Origin: Burkholderiales bacterium
GTDB lineage: Bacteria > Pseudomonadota > Gammaproteobacteria > Burkholderiales > SG8-39
Direction of reading: 5' to 3'
DNA length: 56,404 nucleotides
Assembly: GCA_026417035.1 (NCBI GenBank)
Contig: JAOAEA010000010.1
Location: 1 to 56,404, forward strand
Shown: in pieces, positions 44,018 to 54,297 of the stretch
Layout of the letters: the number at the start of each line of letters is the position of its first letter
Position numbering within the stretch: position 1 is the first letter of the stretch
Notes under the pieces: model-generated
The model's input: only the letters and a program-made list of their open reading frames with translations
Databases searched by the model: none
Told to the model about the DNA's origin: nothing
Program-made: the position numbers and the translations under genes

Positions 44018-44962
44018 CTATCCCGAGGCCGCCCACGCGCCCCGGACCATGGCGATGCCATGGGCGCCGTGCAGCCACGCGGTCTCCAGGTCCGCGCGCG
44101 TGATGCCGCCGAGCGCGAACACCGGAATCGGGCAGTCCGCCGCGAGCGCGCCGAACGCCTCCCAGCCGAGCGTCGCCGCGCCGGGATGCGAGGGCGTGGC
44201 CTTCACCGGGCCGAGCACGGCGAAATCGAGCCCGAGCGCCGCCGCGCGCGCGAGCTCGGCCGCATCGTGCGCGGAGCCGGCGCACAGCGCGAAGTCCGGC
44301 CGCTCCTCGAGCACGGCGAGCTGGCCCGCGGTGTAGTGCACCCCGTCGGCGCCGATGCGCCGTGCCAGCGCTTCGTCCGCGTTGACGAGGAGCCGCGCGC
44401 CGGCGACCGCGCGCACGCGCGCGAGCGCGTCGCGGGCGATGCGCTCGCGATCGCCGGGCGCGAGCGACTTGTCCCGGATCTGGACGAGCCGCAGGCCGGC
44501 CGCGAGCCGGCGTTCGAGCGCATCGAGGAAGGCGCGGCTGCCGACCGCCGCCGCGTTCGAGATCCCGTACTCGAAGGGGATCGCGAGCGCGCGGAGCAGC
44601 GGGGCGTTCGCCGGCAGCATCGGCTCGAGGTCGAATCCGCCCGGCCCGGACCAGGCGAAGCGCTGGTTCTCCCGGCCGTGCGGCTCGCCGTGCCAGGCGG
44701 TCACGCGGAAGAAGTGCAGCCGCACGCTCGCGTGCGGATAGGCGAAGGTCTGCGTCACCCACGGATAAGCGCGCTCGGGACGCACGCCGAGCTCCTCGAC
44801 GAGCTCGCGCTCGAGCGCCGCGCGCACCGACTCGCCGGGCTCGACCTTGCCGCCGGGGAACTCCCAGTACCCCGCGTACACCTTGCCCTCGGGCCGCTGC
44901 GCGAGGAGCACCGCGCCGTCGGCGCGCACGAGGACGGCGACGGCGACGTCGACGATGCTCAT
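44018..44962 (-). CDS. Nudix hydrolase fused to a ThiE/TenI-like domain
   Basis: The 314-residue protein has an N-terminal Nudix (MutT) domain with the Nudix box GGKVEPGESVRAALERELVEELGV-type pattern at 37-60, and a C-terminal thiamine phosphate synthase-like barrel (about 135-314, with RLVQIRDKSLAPGDRERIARDAL, GVHYTAGQL, AVLGPVKATPSHPG and FALGGITRADLE). The fusion is common in betaproteobacteria next to yacG and zapD. The first domain likely sanitises 8-oxo-dGTP; the role of the second is not proven. It converges with yacG (six bases). Confidence 0.93.
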   Translation of the reverse strand: MSIVDVAVAVLVRADGAVLLAQRPEGKVYAGYWEFPGGKVEPGESVRAALERELVEELGVRPERAYPWVTQTFAYPHASVRLHFFRVTAWHGEPHGRENQRFAWSGPGGFDLEPMLPANAPLLRALAIPFEYGISNAAAVGSRAFLDALERRLAAGLRLVQIRDKSLAPGDRERIARDALARVRAVAGARLLVNADEALARRIGADGVHYTAGQLAVLEERPDFALCAGSAHDAAELARAAALGLDFAVLGPVKATPSHPGAATLGWEAFGALAADCPIPVFALGGITRADLETAWLHGAHGIAMVRGAWAASG

Positions 44963-45008
44963 CGTCCCGCGCCGCGCGACGGCGGGCGCGCCGATGCGAG
45001 CGCGCCCG

Positions 45009-45935
45009 TCACCGCCGCCGGCCGCGTCCGCCGCCCGGCCGCGCCGACCTCGCCTTCGCCGTGCCCTGCCGCCCGGCGTAGTCGCGCGCGAATTGCCACG
45101 CGACGCGGCCCGACCGCGACCCGCGCGCGAGCGCGAACTGCAGCGCTTCGGCGCGCGCCGCCTCGGCCGCGCGCGCCCCGACGCCGAAGCGCGCGAGCCA
45201 GTGGTCGACGATGGCGAGGTACTCGTCCTGGTCGAACGGCCAGAACGAGACCCACAGGCCGAACCGCTCCGAGAGCGAGATCTTCTCCTCGGAGGTCTCG
45301 CCCGGGTGGATCTCGTCGCCCACGGTGCGGTACTCGAGGTTCTCCTGCATGAATTCGGGCATCAGGTGGCGCCGGTTCGAGGTCGCGTAGATCAGCAGGT
45401 TCTCCGGCGGCGCGGCGATCGAGCCGTCGAGGGCCACCTTCAGCGCCTTGTAACCGGGCTCGGAGGCCTCGAACGAGAGGTCGTCGCAGAAGACGATGAA
45501 CCGCTCCGGGCGGCCCGCCACGAGGTCGGTGATCTCCTGGAGGTCGACGAGGTCGTGCTTGTCCACTTCGACGAGGCGCAGCCCGTCGCGCGCGAACCGG
45601 TTGAGGGCCGCCTTCACCAGCGACGACTTGCCGGTGCCGCGCGCGCCCGTGAGCAGCACGTTGTTCGCCGGCCGGCCGGCGACGAACTGGCGGGTGTTCT
45701 GCTCGACGACCGTCCGCTGCCGGTCGATGCCGCGCAGGTCGGAGAAACCGATCGCGTGCGGGTGCCTGACCGGGACGAGCGTGCCCCGGCCGTCGCGCTT
45801 GCGCCAGCGGAACGCGACCGCCGCGTCCCAGTCGACCGCAGCCGGGCGCGACGGCAGCAGCGCTTCGATGCGCTCGATCAGCGCCTCGGCCCGCGCGGCC
45901 AGCCGCTCGAGCTCGCTCGGTTCCCGCTTCGTCAC
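45009..45935 (-). CDS. DUF815 family AAA-type ATP-binding protein
   Basis: The 308-residue protein has Walker A GARGTGKS (97-104), a Walker B-like RFIVFCDDLSFE, and sensor-like NLLIYATSNRRHLMPEFM. DUF815 proteins are AAA ATPases of uncertain function. The start is GTG at 45935. The TGA of a duplicated argJ tail overlaps that GTG in a four-base GTGA arrangement, which suggests the gene was once directly coupled to argJ. The basic tail (ARSARPGGGRGRRR) looks unstructured. Confidence 0.88.
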   Translation of the reverse strand: MTKREPSELERLAARAEALIERIEALLPSRPAAVDWDAAVAFRWRKRDGRGTLVPVRHPHAIGFSDLRGIDRQRTVVEQNTRQFVAGRPANNVLLTGARGTGKSSLVKAALNRFARDGLRLVEVDKHDLVDLQEITDLVAGRPERFIVFCDDLSFEASEPGYKALKVALDGSIAAPPENLLIYATSNRRHLMPEFMQENLEYRTVGDEIHPGETSEEKISLSERFGLWVSFWPFDQDEYLAIVDHWLARFGVGARAAEAARAEALQFALARGSRSGRVAWQFARDYAGRQGTAKARSARPGGGRGRRR

Positions 45936-46301
45936 GTCCCGTACTCGGCGTTGATCTTCAGCGCGGGAACGACCTCGAGGGGGCGAACGCGCCCGGGCGA
46001 CGGGTGAGCACCGCGCTCTGCGAGCCGCACGATCACGCCGTTGCGCCGGGAAGACGCGTCCGCCGCGTCATCTCGCGGGTCGCATCCCCGCCGCCCCGGG
46101 TCGGGGCCCCTGCTCCGCCGCTCCTGCCGCGCCCCCATTGCCATCCCCCAACCCCGCAACGCCGCGCCCCGGCCTCACGTCCGGTACTCGGCGTTGATCT
46201 TCAGCGCGGGAACGACCTCAAGGGGGCACGCCCCCTTGACATCCCCCAACCCCGCAACGCCGCGCCCCGGCCTCACGTCCGGTACTCGGCGTTGATCTTC
46301 A
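45932..46301. repeat. Three direct repeats of the argJ 3' end with spacer palindrome
   Basis: A 29-base unit (TCACGTCCGGTACTCGGCGT and onward to GATCTTCA) occurs at 45932-45960, 46175-46203 and 46273-46301. The last copy is the true end of argJ. Copies two and three share 62 bases exactly (46142-46203 and 46240-46301); copies one and two share about 50 bases on the other side with two mismatches. In each copy the argJ-frame codons KINAEY plus a TGA are kept. CAAGGGGGCACGCCCCCTTG (46219-46238) is a hairpin between them. The whole 337-base gap (45936-46272) has no other gene that I can support. Confidence 0.85.
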
Positions 46302-47502
46302 CGTAGTCGTACGACAGGTCGCACGTCCACACCGTCGTCTCCGCAGCGCCCCGGCCGAGGCCCACGCGCACGGTGATCTCGGCGGGCTTCATGACGCGCG
46401 CGCCGTCCTCTTCGCGGTAGCTCGCCGCTCGCCCGCCGCGGTCGATGACCTGAACGTCGCCGAGCCAGAGGTTCACCCCGGCGGTGTCGAGGTCCGCGAT
46501 CCCGGCGTTGCCGATGGCCATGAGGAGCCGCCCGAGGTTCGGATCGGAGGCGAAGAACGCCGTCTTGACGAGGGGCGAGTGCGCGATCGCCTTGGCCACC
46601 CGCACCGCTTCGGCCTCGTCGCGCGCCCCCGTCACCCGCACCGTGATGAACTTGGTCGCGCCCTCCCCGTCGCGGGCGATCGCCTGCGCCAGCGCCTGCG
46701 CCACTTCCGTGACCGCAGCGCGCAGCGCCGCGTACGTGGGGGCGCGCTCGTCGGCGATCTCGCCCATGGCGGCCTGTCCGGTCGCAACGAGCACGAACGA
46801 GTCGTTGGTCGAGGTGTCGCCGTCGACCGTGACGCGGTTGAAGGAGGCCTCGGCCACCTCGCGCACCATGCGGCCGAGCGGCGCCGGCGCGACGCGCGCG
46901 TCGGTGGCGACGAACGCGAGCATCGTCGCCATGTTCGGCTGCAGCATGCCGACTCCTTTCGCGATGCCGGTCACGGTCACCCTGGCGCCGTCGATCGCGA
47001 CGGTTCGCGACACGGCCTTCGGCACCGTGTCGGTGGTCATGATCGCCTGGGCCGCCTCCGCCCAGTGGTCGGGCGCGAGCGTCGCGACGGCCCGCGGGAC
47101 GGCCGCTTCGATGCGCTCCGCCGGCAGGGGCTCGAGGATGACGCCCGTCGAGAACGGCAGCACCTCCTCGGGCGCGACGCCGAGCGCCTTCGCCACCGCC
47201 GCGCAACTGCGCCGCGCCGCCTCGAGGCCCTGCCGGCCCGTGCCGCAGTTGGCGTTGCCGGCGTTCACGACGAGCGCGCGGATCGCGCCGCCGCGCGCGA
47301 GGTGGTCACGGCAGACCTGCACCGGCGCGGCCGCGAAGCTGTTCTGCGTGAACACGCCGGCGACCCGGCTCGCCGGCGCGATCCGGACGAGCATCAGGTC
47401 GGTCCCGCCGCGCTTGCGGATGCCCGCCTCGGCGAAGCCGAGCTCCACCCCGGCCACCGGGGCGAGCGCGGCGCGGTCCGGCGGGGCGAGGTTCACGGCC
47501 AT
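46273..47502 (-). CDS. argJ: Bifunctional glutamate N-acetyltransferase / ornithine acetyltransferase ArgJ
   Basis: The 409-residue enzyme recycles the acetyl group in arginine synthesis. It is made as a precursor that cleaves itself before the conserved Thr in the [21 protein letters not shown] segment (Ala-Thr bond at NMATML). Other motifs are [32 protein letters not shown] and [12 protein letters not shown]. It ends [12 protein letters not shown]. The 3' end is repeated twice more downstream. ATG at 47502; secA is 43 bases away. Confidence 0.96.
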   Translation of the reverse strand: MAVNLAPPDRAALAPVAGVELGFAEAGIRKRGGTDLMLVRIAPASRVAGVFTQNSFAAAPVQVCRDHLARGGAIRALVVNAGNANCGTGRQGLEAARRSCAAVAKALGVAPEEVLPFSTGVILEPLPAERIEAAVPRAVATLAPDHWAEAAQAIMTTDTVPKAVSRTVAIDGARVTVTGIAKGVGMLQPNMATMLAFVATDARVAPAPLGRMVREVAEASFNRVTVDGDTSTNDSFVLVATGQAAMGEIADERAPTYAALRAAVTEVAQALAQAIARDGEGATKFITVRVTGARDEAEAVRVAKAIAHSPLVKTAFFASDPNLGRLLMAIGNAGIADLDTAGVNLWLGDVQVIDRGGRAASYREEDGARVMKPAEITVRVGLGRGAAETTVWTCDLSYDYVKINAEYRT

Positions 47503-47545
47503 CGGTTCGGTTCGGCGGCGGAGCGCACCCCGCGGGGCGGGACGG

Positions 47546-50305
47546 TCAGGACAGCTTGCCGTGGCACTGCTTGAACTTCTTGCCCGAGCCGCACGGGCAG
47601 GGGTCGTTGCGGCCGACCTTGCCCATCGCCCGCACGAACGGCTGCGCCGGCTTGCCCTTCGGGGCCGCGGCGCGGGCGATCTCCTCGTCCGCGTCGGCGC
47701 CGGCACCCACCAGCGCCTCCTCGTAATCGGCGTGCTGGTAGCGCACGTTCTCGGGCGCCGCGACCTGGCGCTGCGCCTGCTCGACCTGCTCGCCAGTCTT
47801 GATGCGCACGTTCATCAGGATGCGCACGATCTCGAGCTTCACGCCCTCGAGCAGGTGGCCGAAGAGCTCGAACGCCTCGCGCTTGTACTCCTGCTTGGGG
47901 TTCTTCTGCGCGTAGCCGCGCAGGTGGATTCCCTGGCGCAGGTGGTCGAGCGCGGCGAGGTGCTCGCGCCACTGGTTGTCGAGCACGTGCAGCAGGACGA
48001 AGCGCTCGTAGTTGCGCGCCATCTCGGGCGGGGCGACGGCGATCTTCTCCTCGTAGGCGCGGTCGGCGTGCTCGAGCAGGCGCCCGAGCAGCTCCTCGTC
48101 GCCGAGGTTGGGCTCCGCCGCGAGCCACTGGGCGAGCGGCGCCTGCACTTGGTACTCGGCGGCGAGCGCGCTCTCCAGGCCGGCGATGTCCCACTGCTCC
48201 TCGACGCTCTCGGCCGGCACGTGCGCGCGGAAGGTGTCGGTCATCACGCCGTGGCGCAGCGCCTTCACGCGCTCGGCGATGCCCGCGTCGTCGGCGTCGA
48301 GGATCTCGTTGCGCAGCTCGTAGACGTGGCGGCGCTGGTCGTTCGCGACGTTGTCGTACTCGAGCAGCTGCTTGCGGATGTCGAAGTTGTGCGCCTCGAC
48401 CTTGCGCTGCGCGCTCTCGATGGAGCGCGTCACGAGCGGGTGCTCGATCGGCTCGCCCTCGGGCATCTTCAGGCGCTGCATGATCGCGTTGATCCGCTCG
48501 CCGGCGAAGATGCGCAGCAGCGGGTCCTCGAGCGAGAGGTAGAAGCGCGAGGACCCGGGGTCGCCCTGGCGCCCGGAGCGGCCGCGCAGCTGGTTGTCGA
48601 TGCGCCGCGACTCGTGCCGCTCGGTGCCGATGATGTGCAGCCCGCCCGCGCGCACCACGTCGTCGTGGAGCTTCTGCCAGCCCGAGCGCAGCTCGGCGAT
48701 CTTCGCCGCCTTCGCGGCCGGCTCCATGTTCTCCGCGCCGGCGACGAGGCTCACCTGCTTCTCGACGTTGCCGCCGAGGACGATATCGGTGCCGCGCCCC
48801 GCCATGTTCGTGGCGATGGTGATCACGCCCGGCCGGCCGGCCTGGGCGATGATCTCCGCCTCGCGCGCGTGCTGCTTGGCGTTCAGGACCTGGTGCGCGA
48901 GGCCGATGCTCTCCAGCATCCCGGAGATCAGCTCCGAGTTCTCGATCGAGGTCGTGCCGACCAGCACCGGCTGCCCGCGCGTGTGGCAGTCCCGGATGTC
49001 GTTGATGATGGCCGCGTACTTCTCCTTGGCCGTGCGGTACACCTGGTCCAGCCGGTCCTCGCGGATCATCGGCTTGTGCGTCGGGATCACGATGGTTTCC
49101 AGGCCGTAGATCTCCTGGAACTCGTAGGCCTCGGTGTCGGCGGTGCCGGTCATGCCGGCGAGCTTGCCGTACATGCGGAAGAAGTTCTGGAAGGTGATCG
49201 ACGCGAGGGTCTGGTTCTCGTTCTGGATCGCGACGTTCTCCTTCGCCTCGATCGCCTGGTGCATGCCGTCCGACCAACGGCGCCCGGGCATGAGCCGGCC
49301 GGTGAACTCGTCGACGATCACGACCTCGCCGTCCTGCACCACGTAGTGCCGGTCGCGGTAGAAGAGGTTGTGCGCCCGCAGCGCGCAGTTGAGGTGGTGC
49401 ATCAGGCTCACGTGCACCGGGTCGTAGAGGCTCGCCCCCTCGGGCAGCAGCCCGACCCGGGCGAGCAGGCGCTCGGCGGTCTCGTGGCCGGCCTCGGAGA
49501 GGAGGATCTGGTGCGACTTCTCGTCGACCCAGAAGTCGCCGGGCGCATCGGGCTTTTCCTGGCGCTTGAGCAGCGGCGCCACCTCGTTCATGCGGTAGTA
49601 GAGGTCGGTGCGGTCCTCCGCCTGGCCCGAAATGATCAGCGGCGTGCGGGCCTCGTCGATCAGGATCGAGTCCACCTCGTCGACGATCGCGTAGTGGAGC
49701 GGCCGCTGCACCCGGTCGGCCCGCTCCATCGCCATGTTGTCGCGCAGGTAGTCGAAGCCGTATTCGTTGTTCGTGCCGTAGGTGACGTCGGCGGCATAGG
49801 CAGCGCGCTTCTCCGCCGGGTTGAGCTGGGCATGGTTCACGCCGACGGTGAGGCCGAGGAACCGGTACACCTTGCCCATCCATTCGGCGTCGCGGCTCGC
49901 GAGGTAGTCGTTGACGGTCACGACGTGGACGCCGCGGCCGGTGAGCGCGTTGAGGTACACCGGCATCGTCGCCACCAGCGTCTTGCCCTCGCCGGTGCGC
50001 ATCTCGGCGATCTTGCCGTTGTGGAGCGCGATGGCGCCGATCAGCTGCACGTCGAAGGGCCGCATCTCGAGCGTGCGCCGCGCCGCTTCGCGCACCACCG
50101 CGAACGCCTCGGGGAGGAGCTCGTCGAGCGTCGCACCCGCCGCGATGCGGCTCTTGAACTCGTCGGTCTTCGCGCGCAGGGCATCGTCCCCGAGCGCCTG
50201 GACGGAGGGCTCGAGCGCGTTGATCTTCGCGACGATCTGCCGGTACTGCTTCAGGACACGGTCGTTGCGCGACCCGAAGACGGCCTTGAGGACGTTGGGA
50301 ATCAT
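47546..50305 (-). CDS. secA: Preprotein translocase ATPase SecA
   Basis: The 919-residue motor has Walker A MRTGEGKT (102-109), the DEAD-type [30 protein letters not shown] and [20 protein letters not shown], and the C-terminal zinc motif [15 protein letters not shown] that binds SecB and phospholipid. Length and domain order are standard. It drives proteins through SecYEG. The 228-base gap upstream (50306-50533) is GC-rich; a TGATAGACT on the minus strand there is a weak promoter candidate. Confidence 0.98.
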   Translation of the reverse strand: MIPNVLKAVFGSRNDRVLKQYRQIVAKINALEPSVQALGDDALRAKTDEFKSRIAAGATLDELLPEAFAVVREAARRTLEMRPFDVQLIGAIALHNGKIAEMRTGEGKTLVATMPVYLNALTGRGVHVVTVNDYLASRDAEWMGKVYRFLGLTVGVNHAQLNPAEKRAAYAADVTYGTNNEYGFDYLRDNMAMERADRVQRPLHYAIVDEVDSILIDEARTPLIISGQAEDRTDLYYRMNEVAPLLKRQEKPDAPGDFWVDEKSHQILLSEAGHETAERLLARVGLLPEGASLYDPVHVSLMHHLNCALRAHNLFYRDRHYVVQDGEVVIVDEFTGRLMPGRRWSDGMHQAIEAKENVAIQNENQTLASITFQNFFRMYGKLAGMTGTADTEAYEFQEIYGLETIVIPTHKPMIREDRLDQVYRTAKEKYAAIINDIRDCHTRGQPVLVGTTSIENSELISGMLESIGLAHQVLNAKQHAREAEIIAQAGRPGVITIATNMAGRGTDIVLGGNVEKQVSLVAGAENMEPAAKAAKIAELRSGWQKLHDDVVRAGGLHIIGTERHESRRIDNQLRGRSGRQGDPGSSRFYLSLEDPLLRIFAGERINAIMQRLKMPEGEPIEHPLVTRSIESAQRKVEAHNFDIRKQLLEYDNVANDQRRHVYELRNEILDADDAGIAERVKALRHGVMTDTFRAHVPAESVEEQWDIAGLESALAAEYQVQAPLAQWLAAEPNLGDEELLGRLLEHADRAYEEKIAVAPPEMARNYERFVLLHVLDNQWREHLAALDHLRQGIHLRGYAQKNPKQEYKREAFELFGHLLEGVKLEIVRILMNVRIKTGEQVEQAQRQVAAPENVRYQHADYEEALVGAGADADEEIARAAAPKGKPAQPFVRAMGKVGRNDPCPCGSGKKFKQCHGKLS

Positions 50306-50533
50306 GGGAAGGGCGATGCGGGGACCGTCGGCGCGAGGCGCGACGCGAAGGCGCGCCCCGGGGCCGCCGCCGCCGCCGGATCCGCCGGGGTCAGGAGTGC
50401 GATTCGGGTCACTGGGTTCGGGGGTGCGGCGGGGGCGCGAGCCCCGCGTCGCGGCAACCGGCTAAGCCGCGAAGTCTATCACGCAGCCCTGCTCCCTCCC
50501 GGGACTGCGGCAGCGCCCTGCCGCTCGGCCGGC

Positions 50534-51496
50534 TCAGCGCGCGGCGGTCTGCAGCTGGGATTGCAGGAACCGCGCCGGGTTCAGCGCGACGCCGCGGCTG
50601 CGCACCTCGAAGTGCAGGTGCGGGCCCGTGGACCGGCCGGTGCTGCCCACCTCCGCGATCTTCTTGCCGGCATGCACCACGTCGCCGGGCTTGACGTGCA
50701 TCCGCGAGCAATGGGCGTACCGGGTGGTGAGCTCGTTGCCGTGGTCGATCTCGACCATGTAGCCGTACTGCGGATGGAACTCGGCGGACACCACGACCCC
50801 GCCGGCGGCGGCGTGGATGGGCGTGCCGACGTCGGCGATGAAGTCGATGCCCTCGTGCAGCGCGTGCTGGCCGGTGATCGGGTCGATGCGCCAGCCGAAG
50901 CCCGAGGCGTTCCACCGGCCGTCCACCGGAGCGAGGCTGGGGAGCAACCGGTGGCGCACGCGCGACTCCGCGATCTGCGACTCAAGGATGCCGAAATGGT
51001 CGCTCTTCGCCTCCATCTGCCGCGCGAGCTCGTCGAGCCGGCGCTGCAGGTCGCCCAACCGGTCGCCCGCGCCGGCGGGCGCGACGACCAGCGGGCCGCC
51101 GCGCCCGGGCAGCGGCGCGAAGGCCTCTGGCGGGCGGATCTCGGTGCCGCGCAGCTCGGGAACCTTGACCCCCGCGCTGGCGGCGAGGCGCTCGCCGAGG
51201 ACGTCGAGCCGCAGGAGCTGCGCCTGCATCTCGCCCACCCGCGCCGCCATGGCCTGGAGGTTCGCCTTCAGGAAGGAGTCGCTCCGCTCCGCGGCGTCGG
51301 CTTGGGCGGCGGCCGCGAGCGACTGGACGAAGGGCAGCCTGAGCTCGGCGGCCTTGCGCAACGCCAGGTAGGAAATCACCGAGGCGCTCGCGAGGACCGC
51401 ACCGAGGAGGAGCACCGCCCCCAGGACGACATGCCGCTTGGAGACTTCGACCGATCTCGCCTTGGAGAGCCGGCTCGAGACCAGGATAATCTGCAT
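50534..51496 (-). CDS. M23 family metallopeptidase (LytM-type), membrane-anchored
   Basis: The 320-residue protein has a short cytoplasmic N-terminus, one membrane helix (about 24-46), a coiled coil (about 60-165) and a LytM domain. The zinc ligands H214 and D218 (HEGID) and H293/H295 (HLHFEV) are present, so unlike EnvC/NlpD it could be an active endopeptidase. It sits between secA and dciA, the usual betaproteobacterial place. Confidence 0.92.
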   Translation of the reverse strand: MQIILVSSRLSKARSVEVSKRHVVLGAVLLLGAVLASASVISYLALRKAAELRLPFVQSLAAAAQADAAERSDSFLKANLQAMAARVGEMQAQLLRLDVLGERLAASAGVKVPELRGTEIRPPEAFAPLPGRGGPLVVAPAGAGDRLGDLQRRLDELARQMEAKSDHFGILESQIAESRVRHRLLPSLAPVDGRWNASGFGWRIDPITGQHALHEGIDFIADVGTPIHAAAGGVVVSAEFHPQYGYMVEIDHGNELTTRYAHCSRMHVKPGDVVHAGKKIAEVGSTGRSTGPHLHFEVRSRGVALNPARFLQSQLQTAAR

Positions 51497-51517
51497 GTCC
51501 CCTCCCCGGGATCAGCA

Positions 51518-51946
51518 ATGCGCGCCAAGACCGTCGCCCGATTCCTCGCGTCCGCCGCGCCCACAGGGCCGCTCATGGCCCACGCCGAGTACCTCGTCGA
51601 GCTGCGGCGGCTTGCCGCTGGCGTACTCCCGGCGGAACTGCGGCGTTCGGCAACGATCGCCAACGCCAAGCAGGGAAAAGTCGTTATCTTCGCCGAACAT
51701 GCGGCGATCGCCGCGAAGGTCCGGCTGTTCGAGCCCGCGCTGCTGGAGACCTTTGCGCGCGCGGGGTTGCAAGTTACCGGATTGCGGGTGGTCGTGCAAG
51801 TCCCGGATCGACCGGCGGCGCCCCCGGCCGACAAGCGGGCGAAGCTCGCCGCCGGGCCGGCAGCCAGCCTCGAACGGCTGGCGAAATCGCTTCCGGAATC
51901 TGGACTTAGGAGTGCGGTCGCGCGTCTCGCGAAACGCGGCGGGTGA
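51518..51946 (+). CDS. DUF721 protein, DciA-like
   Basis: The 142-residue protein has the DUF721 N-terminal domain (about 10-95; LRRLAAGVLPAELRRSATIAN, LVIFAEHAAIAAKVRLFEPALLETF-like stretch) and a disordered basic C-terminus. DciA helps load the replicative helicase in bacteria that lack DnaC, so that is the likely role. It is divergent from the M23 gene by 21 bases and convergent with lpxC. The gap to lpxC (51947-52107) has a GGGCGATCGCCC palindrome. Confidence 0.82.
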   Translation: MRAKTVARFLASAAPTGPLMAHAEYLVELRRLAAGVLPAELRRSATIANAKQGKVVIFAEHAAIAAKVRLFEPALLETFARAGLQVTGLRVVVQVPDRPAAPPADKRAKLAAGPAASLERLAKSLPESGLRSAVARLAKRGG

Positions 51947-52107
51947 CCTCTGAGCGGGCGAGCGGGCGATCGCCCAAGCGCTGGTACCGAGGGCCGGACG
52001 CCACTCGCGACGGCCTTGGTCGGCCTGCTTCCCCGCCGGGCTCCGATCGGCCTTCGACGCGGGACGCGCTGCGCCCCAGCCGATGTCGGAGGTCCCGGCT
52101 CAGAGAG

Positions 52108-53022
52108 TCATGCGGGCAGAGCGAAGAGGCGCGCCACCGAAGTGGGCGCTTCCTCGGCCTTTTCGAAGGTCACCAGCTCCCAGGCCGATCGGTCGACGAG
52201 GGTCGCCCGCAACAACTGGTTGTTCAGCGCGTGGCCGGACTTGTGCGCCGAGAACGCCCCGATCACGGGGTGCCCGACGAGGTACAGGTCCCCGATGGCG
52301 TCCAGGACCTTGTGCTTCACGAACTCGTCGGCGTAGCGCAGGCCGTCGGTATTGAGGACCCGGTATTCGTCGAGGACGATCGCGTTGTCGAGGCTCCCGC
52401 CGAGCGCGAGGCCGCTCGACCGCAGCATCTCGACCTCTTGGACGAAGCCGAAGGTCCGGGCGCGGGCGATCTCCTTCGTGTACGAGGCCTCGGCGAAATC
52501 CATGGTCACCGTCGGCGGCGTCTTGGCGAGCGCCGGGTGGTCGAACTCGATCGTGAACGTGAGCCGGAATCCGTCGTAGGGCTCGAAGCGTGCCCACTTG
52601 TCCCCCTCGCGCACCTCCACCGGGCGGCGGATGCGGAAGAACTTCTTCGCTGCCGGCTGCTCCTCGATCCCGGCCGACTGGACCAGGAACACGAACGGGC
52701 CGGCGCTGCCGTCCATGATCGGGACCTCGGGCCCGTCGAGGTCCACGTAGGCGTTGTCGATCCCCAGGCCGGCGAGCGCCGACATGAGGTGCTCGACGGT
52801 CGCGACCTTCGCGCCGCCGGCGGTGACCGCGCTGCAAAGCCGCGTGTCGGTCACGGCGAGCGCGTCGGCGCGGATCTCGACCGGCGGGTCGAGGTCCGTG
52901 CGCCGGAACACGATCCCGGTGTCCGGGCGCGCGGGGCGAAGCGTCATGACGACCTTCTCCCCCGTGTGGAGCCCGACGCCGGTGGCCCGGATCAGGGATT
53001 TGACGGTCCGTTGTTTGAGCAT
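52108..53022 (-). CDS. lpxC: UDP-3-O-acyl-N-acetylglucosamine deacetylase LpxC
   Basis: The 304-residue zinc enzyme makes the committed step of lipid A synthesis, so the organism has an LPS outer membrane. E77 and the zinc ligands H78, H237 and D241, plus H264, are at the standard positions ([27 protein letters not shown]). It lies between dciA and ftsZ. Confidence 0.97.
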   Translation of the reverse strand: MLKQRTVKSLIRATGVGLHTGEKVVMTLRPARPDTGIVFRRTDLDPPVEIRADALAVTDTRLCSAVTAGGAKVATVEHLMSALAGLGIDNAYVDLDGPEVPIMDGSAGPFVFLVQSAGIEEQPAAKKFFRIRRPVEVREGDKWARFEPYDGFRLTFTIEFDHPALAKTPPTVTMDFAEASYTKEIARARTFGFVQEVEMLRSSGLALGGSLDNAIVLDEYRVLNTDGLRYADEFVKHKVLDAIGDLYLVGHPVIGAFSAHKSGHALNNQLLRATLVDRSAWELVTFEKAEEAPTSVARLFALPA

Positions 53023-53049
53023 CTTCGGCGTCGTCGCGTAAAGCGTTGA

Positions 53050-53077
53050 ATTATAGCCTCTTCGCCCCCGGCTTGAA
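53050..53077 (-). promoter_or_regulatory. lpxC promoter
   Basis: On the minus strand there is a perfect -10 TATAAT (53050-53055) and, 16 bases upstream, a weak -35 TTCAAG (53072-53077). Transcription would start about 21 bases before the lpxC ATG. It is the best -10 in the window and sits in the 120-base ftsZ-lpxC gap. Confidence 0.6.
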
Positions 53078-53142
53078 CAGCGCTTCCGCGCACGGGCCGG
53101 CCACCGGGGCGGGAGGCGCGCCCGGCGGCCGGGACGCGCGCC

Positions 53143-54297
53143 TCAGTCCGCCTGCTTGCGGAGGAAAGCGGGGATGTCGAACTTGTCGACGCCGCTGCTC
53201 TGCAAGGCTTCGATGGTCGACGCGCGGTTCTTGCGGAACACCGCGGGCGCGGACTCGAGGGTGTTGAAGTCCACCGCCGCGACCGGCTGGTTGTCGGTCC
53301 CGGTCTTCTGCGAGATCACGAGCTGCGGCTTCTCCCGGCGCATGACCGCGGGCTGGCCGAGCCCGGTCGCCACGACCGTGACGCGCAGGTTGTCGCCCAT
53401 CGCGTCGTCGTAGACCGCGCCGAAGATGATCGTGGCCTCGTCGGCGGCGAAGCTGCGCACGGTGTTCATCACCTCGTTCACCTCGCGCATCTTCAGGCCC
53501 TCGCTCGCGGTGATGTTCACGAGCACCCCGCGCGCGCCGGAGAGGTTCACCCCCTCGAGCAGCGGGCTCGCGACCGCCTGCTCCGCGGCGATGCGCGCGC
53601 GGTCGACCCCGGCCGCGTAGGCCGAGCCCATCATCGCCATGCCCATCTCCGCCATCACCGTGCGCACGTCCTCGAAGTCCACGTTGACGAGCCCCGGGCA
53701 GTTGATGATCTCGGCGATGCCGGCCACGGCGTTGTGCAGCACGCCGTCGGCGGCGCGGAACGCCTCGCGCATCGAGACGTCCTCGCCGAGCACCTCCATC
53801 AGGCGCTCGTTCAGGATCACGATCAGCGAGTCGACGTTGGCGGCGAGCTCCTCGATGCCGCTCTCGGCGACGCGCATGCGCTTGCCCTCGAACGCGAAGG
53901 GCTTGGTCACGACCGCGACGGTGAGGATGCCCATCTCCTTCGCCACCTCGGCCACGATCGGCGCGGCGCCGGTGCCGGTGCCGCCCCCCATCCCCGCGGT
54001 GATGAACGCCATGTGGGCGCCCTCGAGCGCCTCGCGGATCAGCTCGCGCTGCTCCATCGCCGCGGCGCGGCCCGCCTCGGGCTTCGCGCCGGCGCCGAGC
54101 CCCGTGGCGCCGAGCTGGATCTGGTGCTTCGCCAGCCCGCGCGAGAGCGCCTGCGCGTCGGTGTTCGCGGCGATGAACTCCACGCCGCTCACGCCGTTGC
54201 GGATCATGTGGTCGACGGCGTTGCCGCCGGCGCCACCCACGCCGATCACCTTGATGACCGTGCCCCCTGCCTGCCCTTCAACGATCTCGAACATCAT
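53143..54297 (-). CDS. ftsZ: Cell division protein FtsZ
   Basis: The 384-residue tubulin homologue has the GTP signature MGGGTGTGAAP (about 106-116), the T7 loop NVDFEDVRTVM and the conserved C-terminal peptide KFDIPAFLRKQAD that binds FtsA and ZipA. AAGGAGG lies upstream of the ATG. The order ftsA-ftsZ-lpxC on the minus strand is normal. Confidence 0.98.
   Translation of the reverse strand: MMFEIVEGQAGGTVIKVIGVGGAGGNAVDHMIRNGVSGVEFIAANTDAQALSRGLAKHQIQLGATGLGAGAKPEAGRAAAMEQRELIREALEGAHMAFITAGMGGGTGTGAAPIVAEVAKEMGILTVAVVTKPFAFEGKRMRVAESGIEELAANVDSLIVILNERLMEVLGEDVSMREAFRAADGVLHNAVAGIAEIINCPGLVNVDFEDVRTVMAEMGMAMMGSAYAAGVDRARIAAEQAVASPLLEGVNLSGARGVLVNITASEGLKMREVNEVMNTVRSFAADEATIIFGAVYDDAMGDNLRVTVVATGLGQPAVMRREKPQLVISQKTGTDNQPVAAVDFNTLESAPAVFRKNRASTIEALQSSGVDKFDIPAFLRKQAD

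Noticed and set aside
45932-46301. CRISPR-like array at the argJ repeats
   Set aside because: There are only three copies, the spacing is uneven (243 and 98 bases), the unit codes for the argJ tail, and no cas gene is near.
46484-51946. Open frame of about 1820 codons on the plus strand over argJ and secA
   Set aside because: Its sequence is an antisense shadow of argJ, secA and the M23 gene. Only its last 142 codons (51518-51946) are real, as the DUF721 protein.
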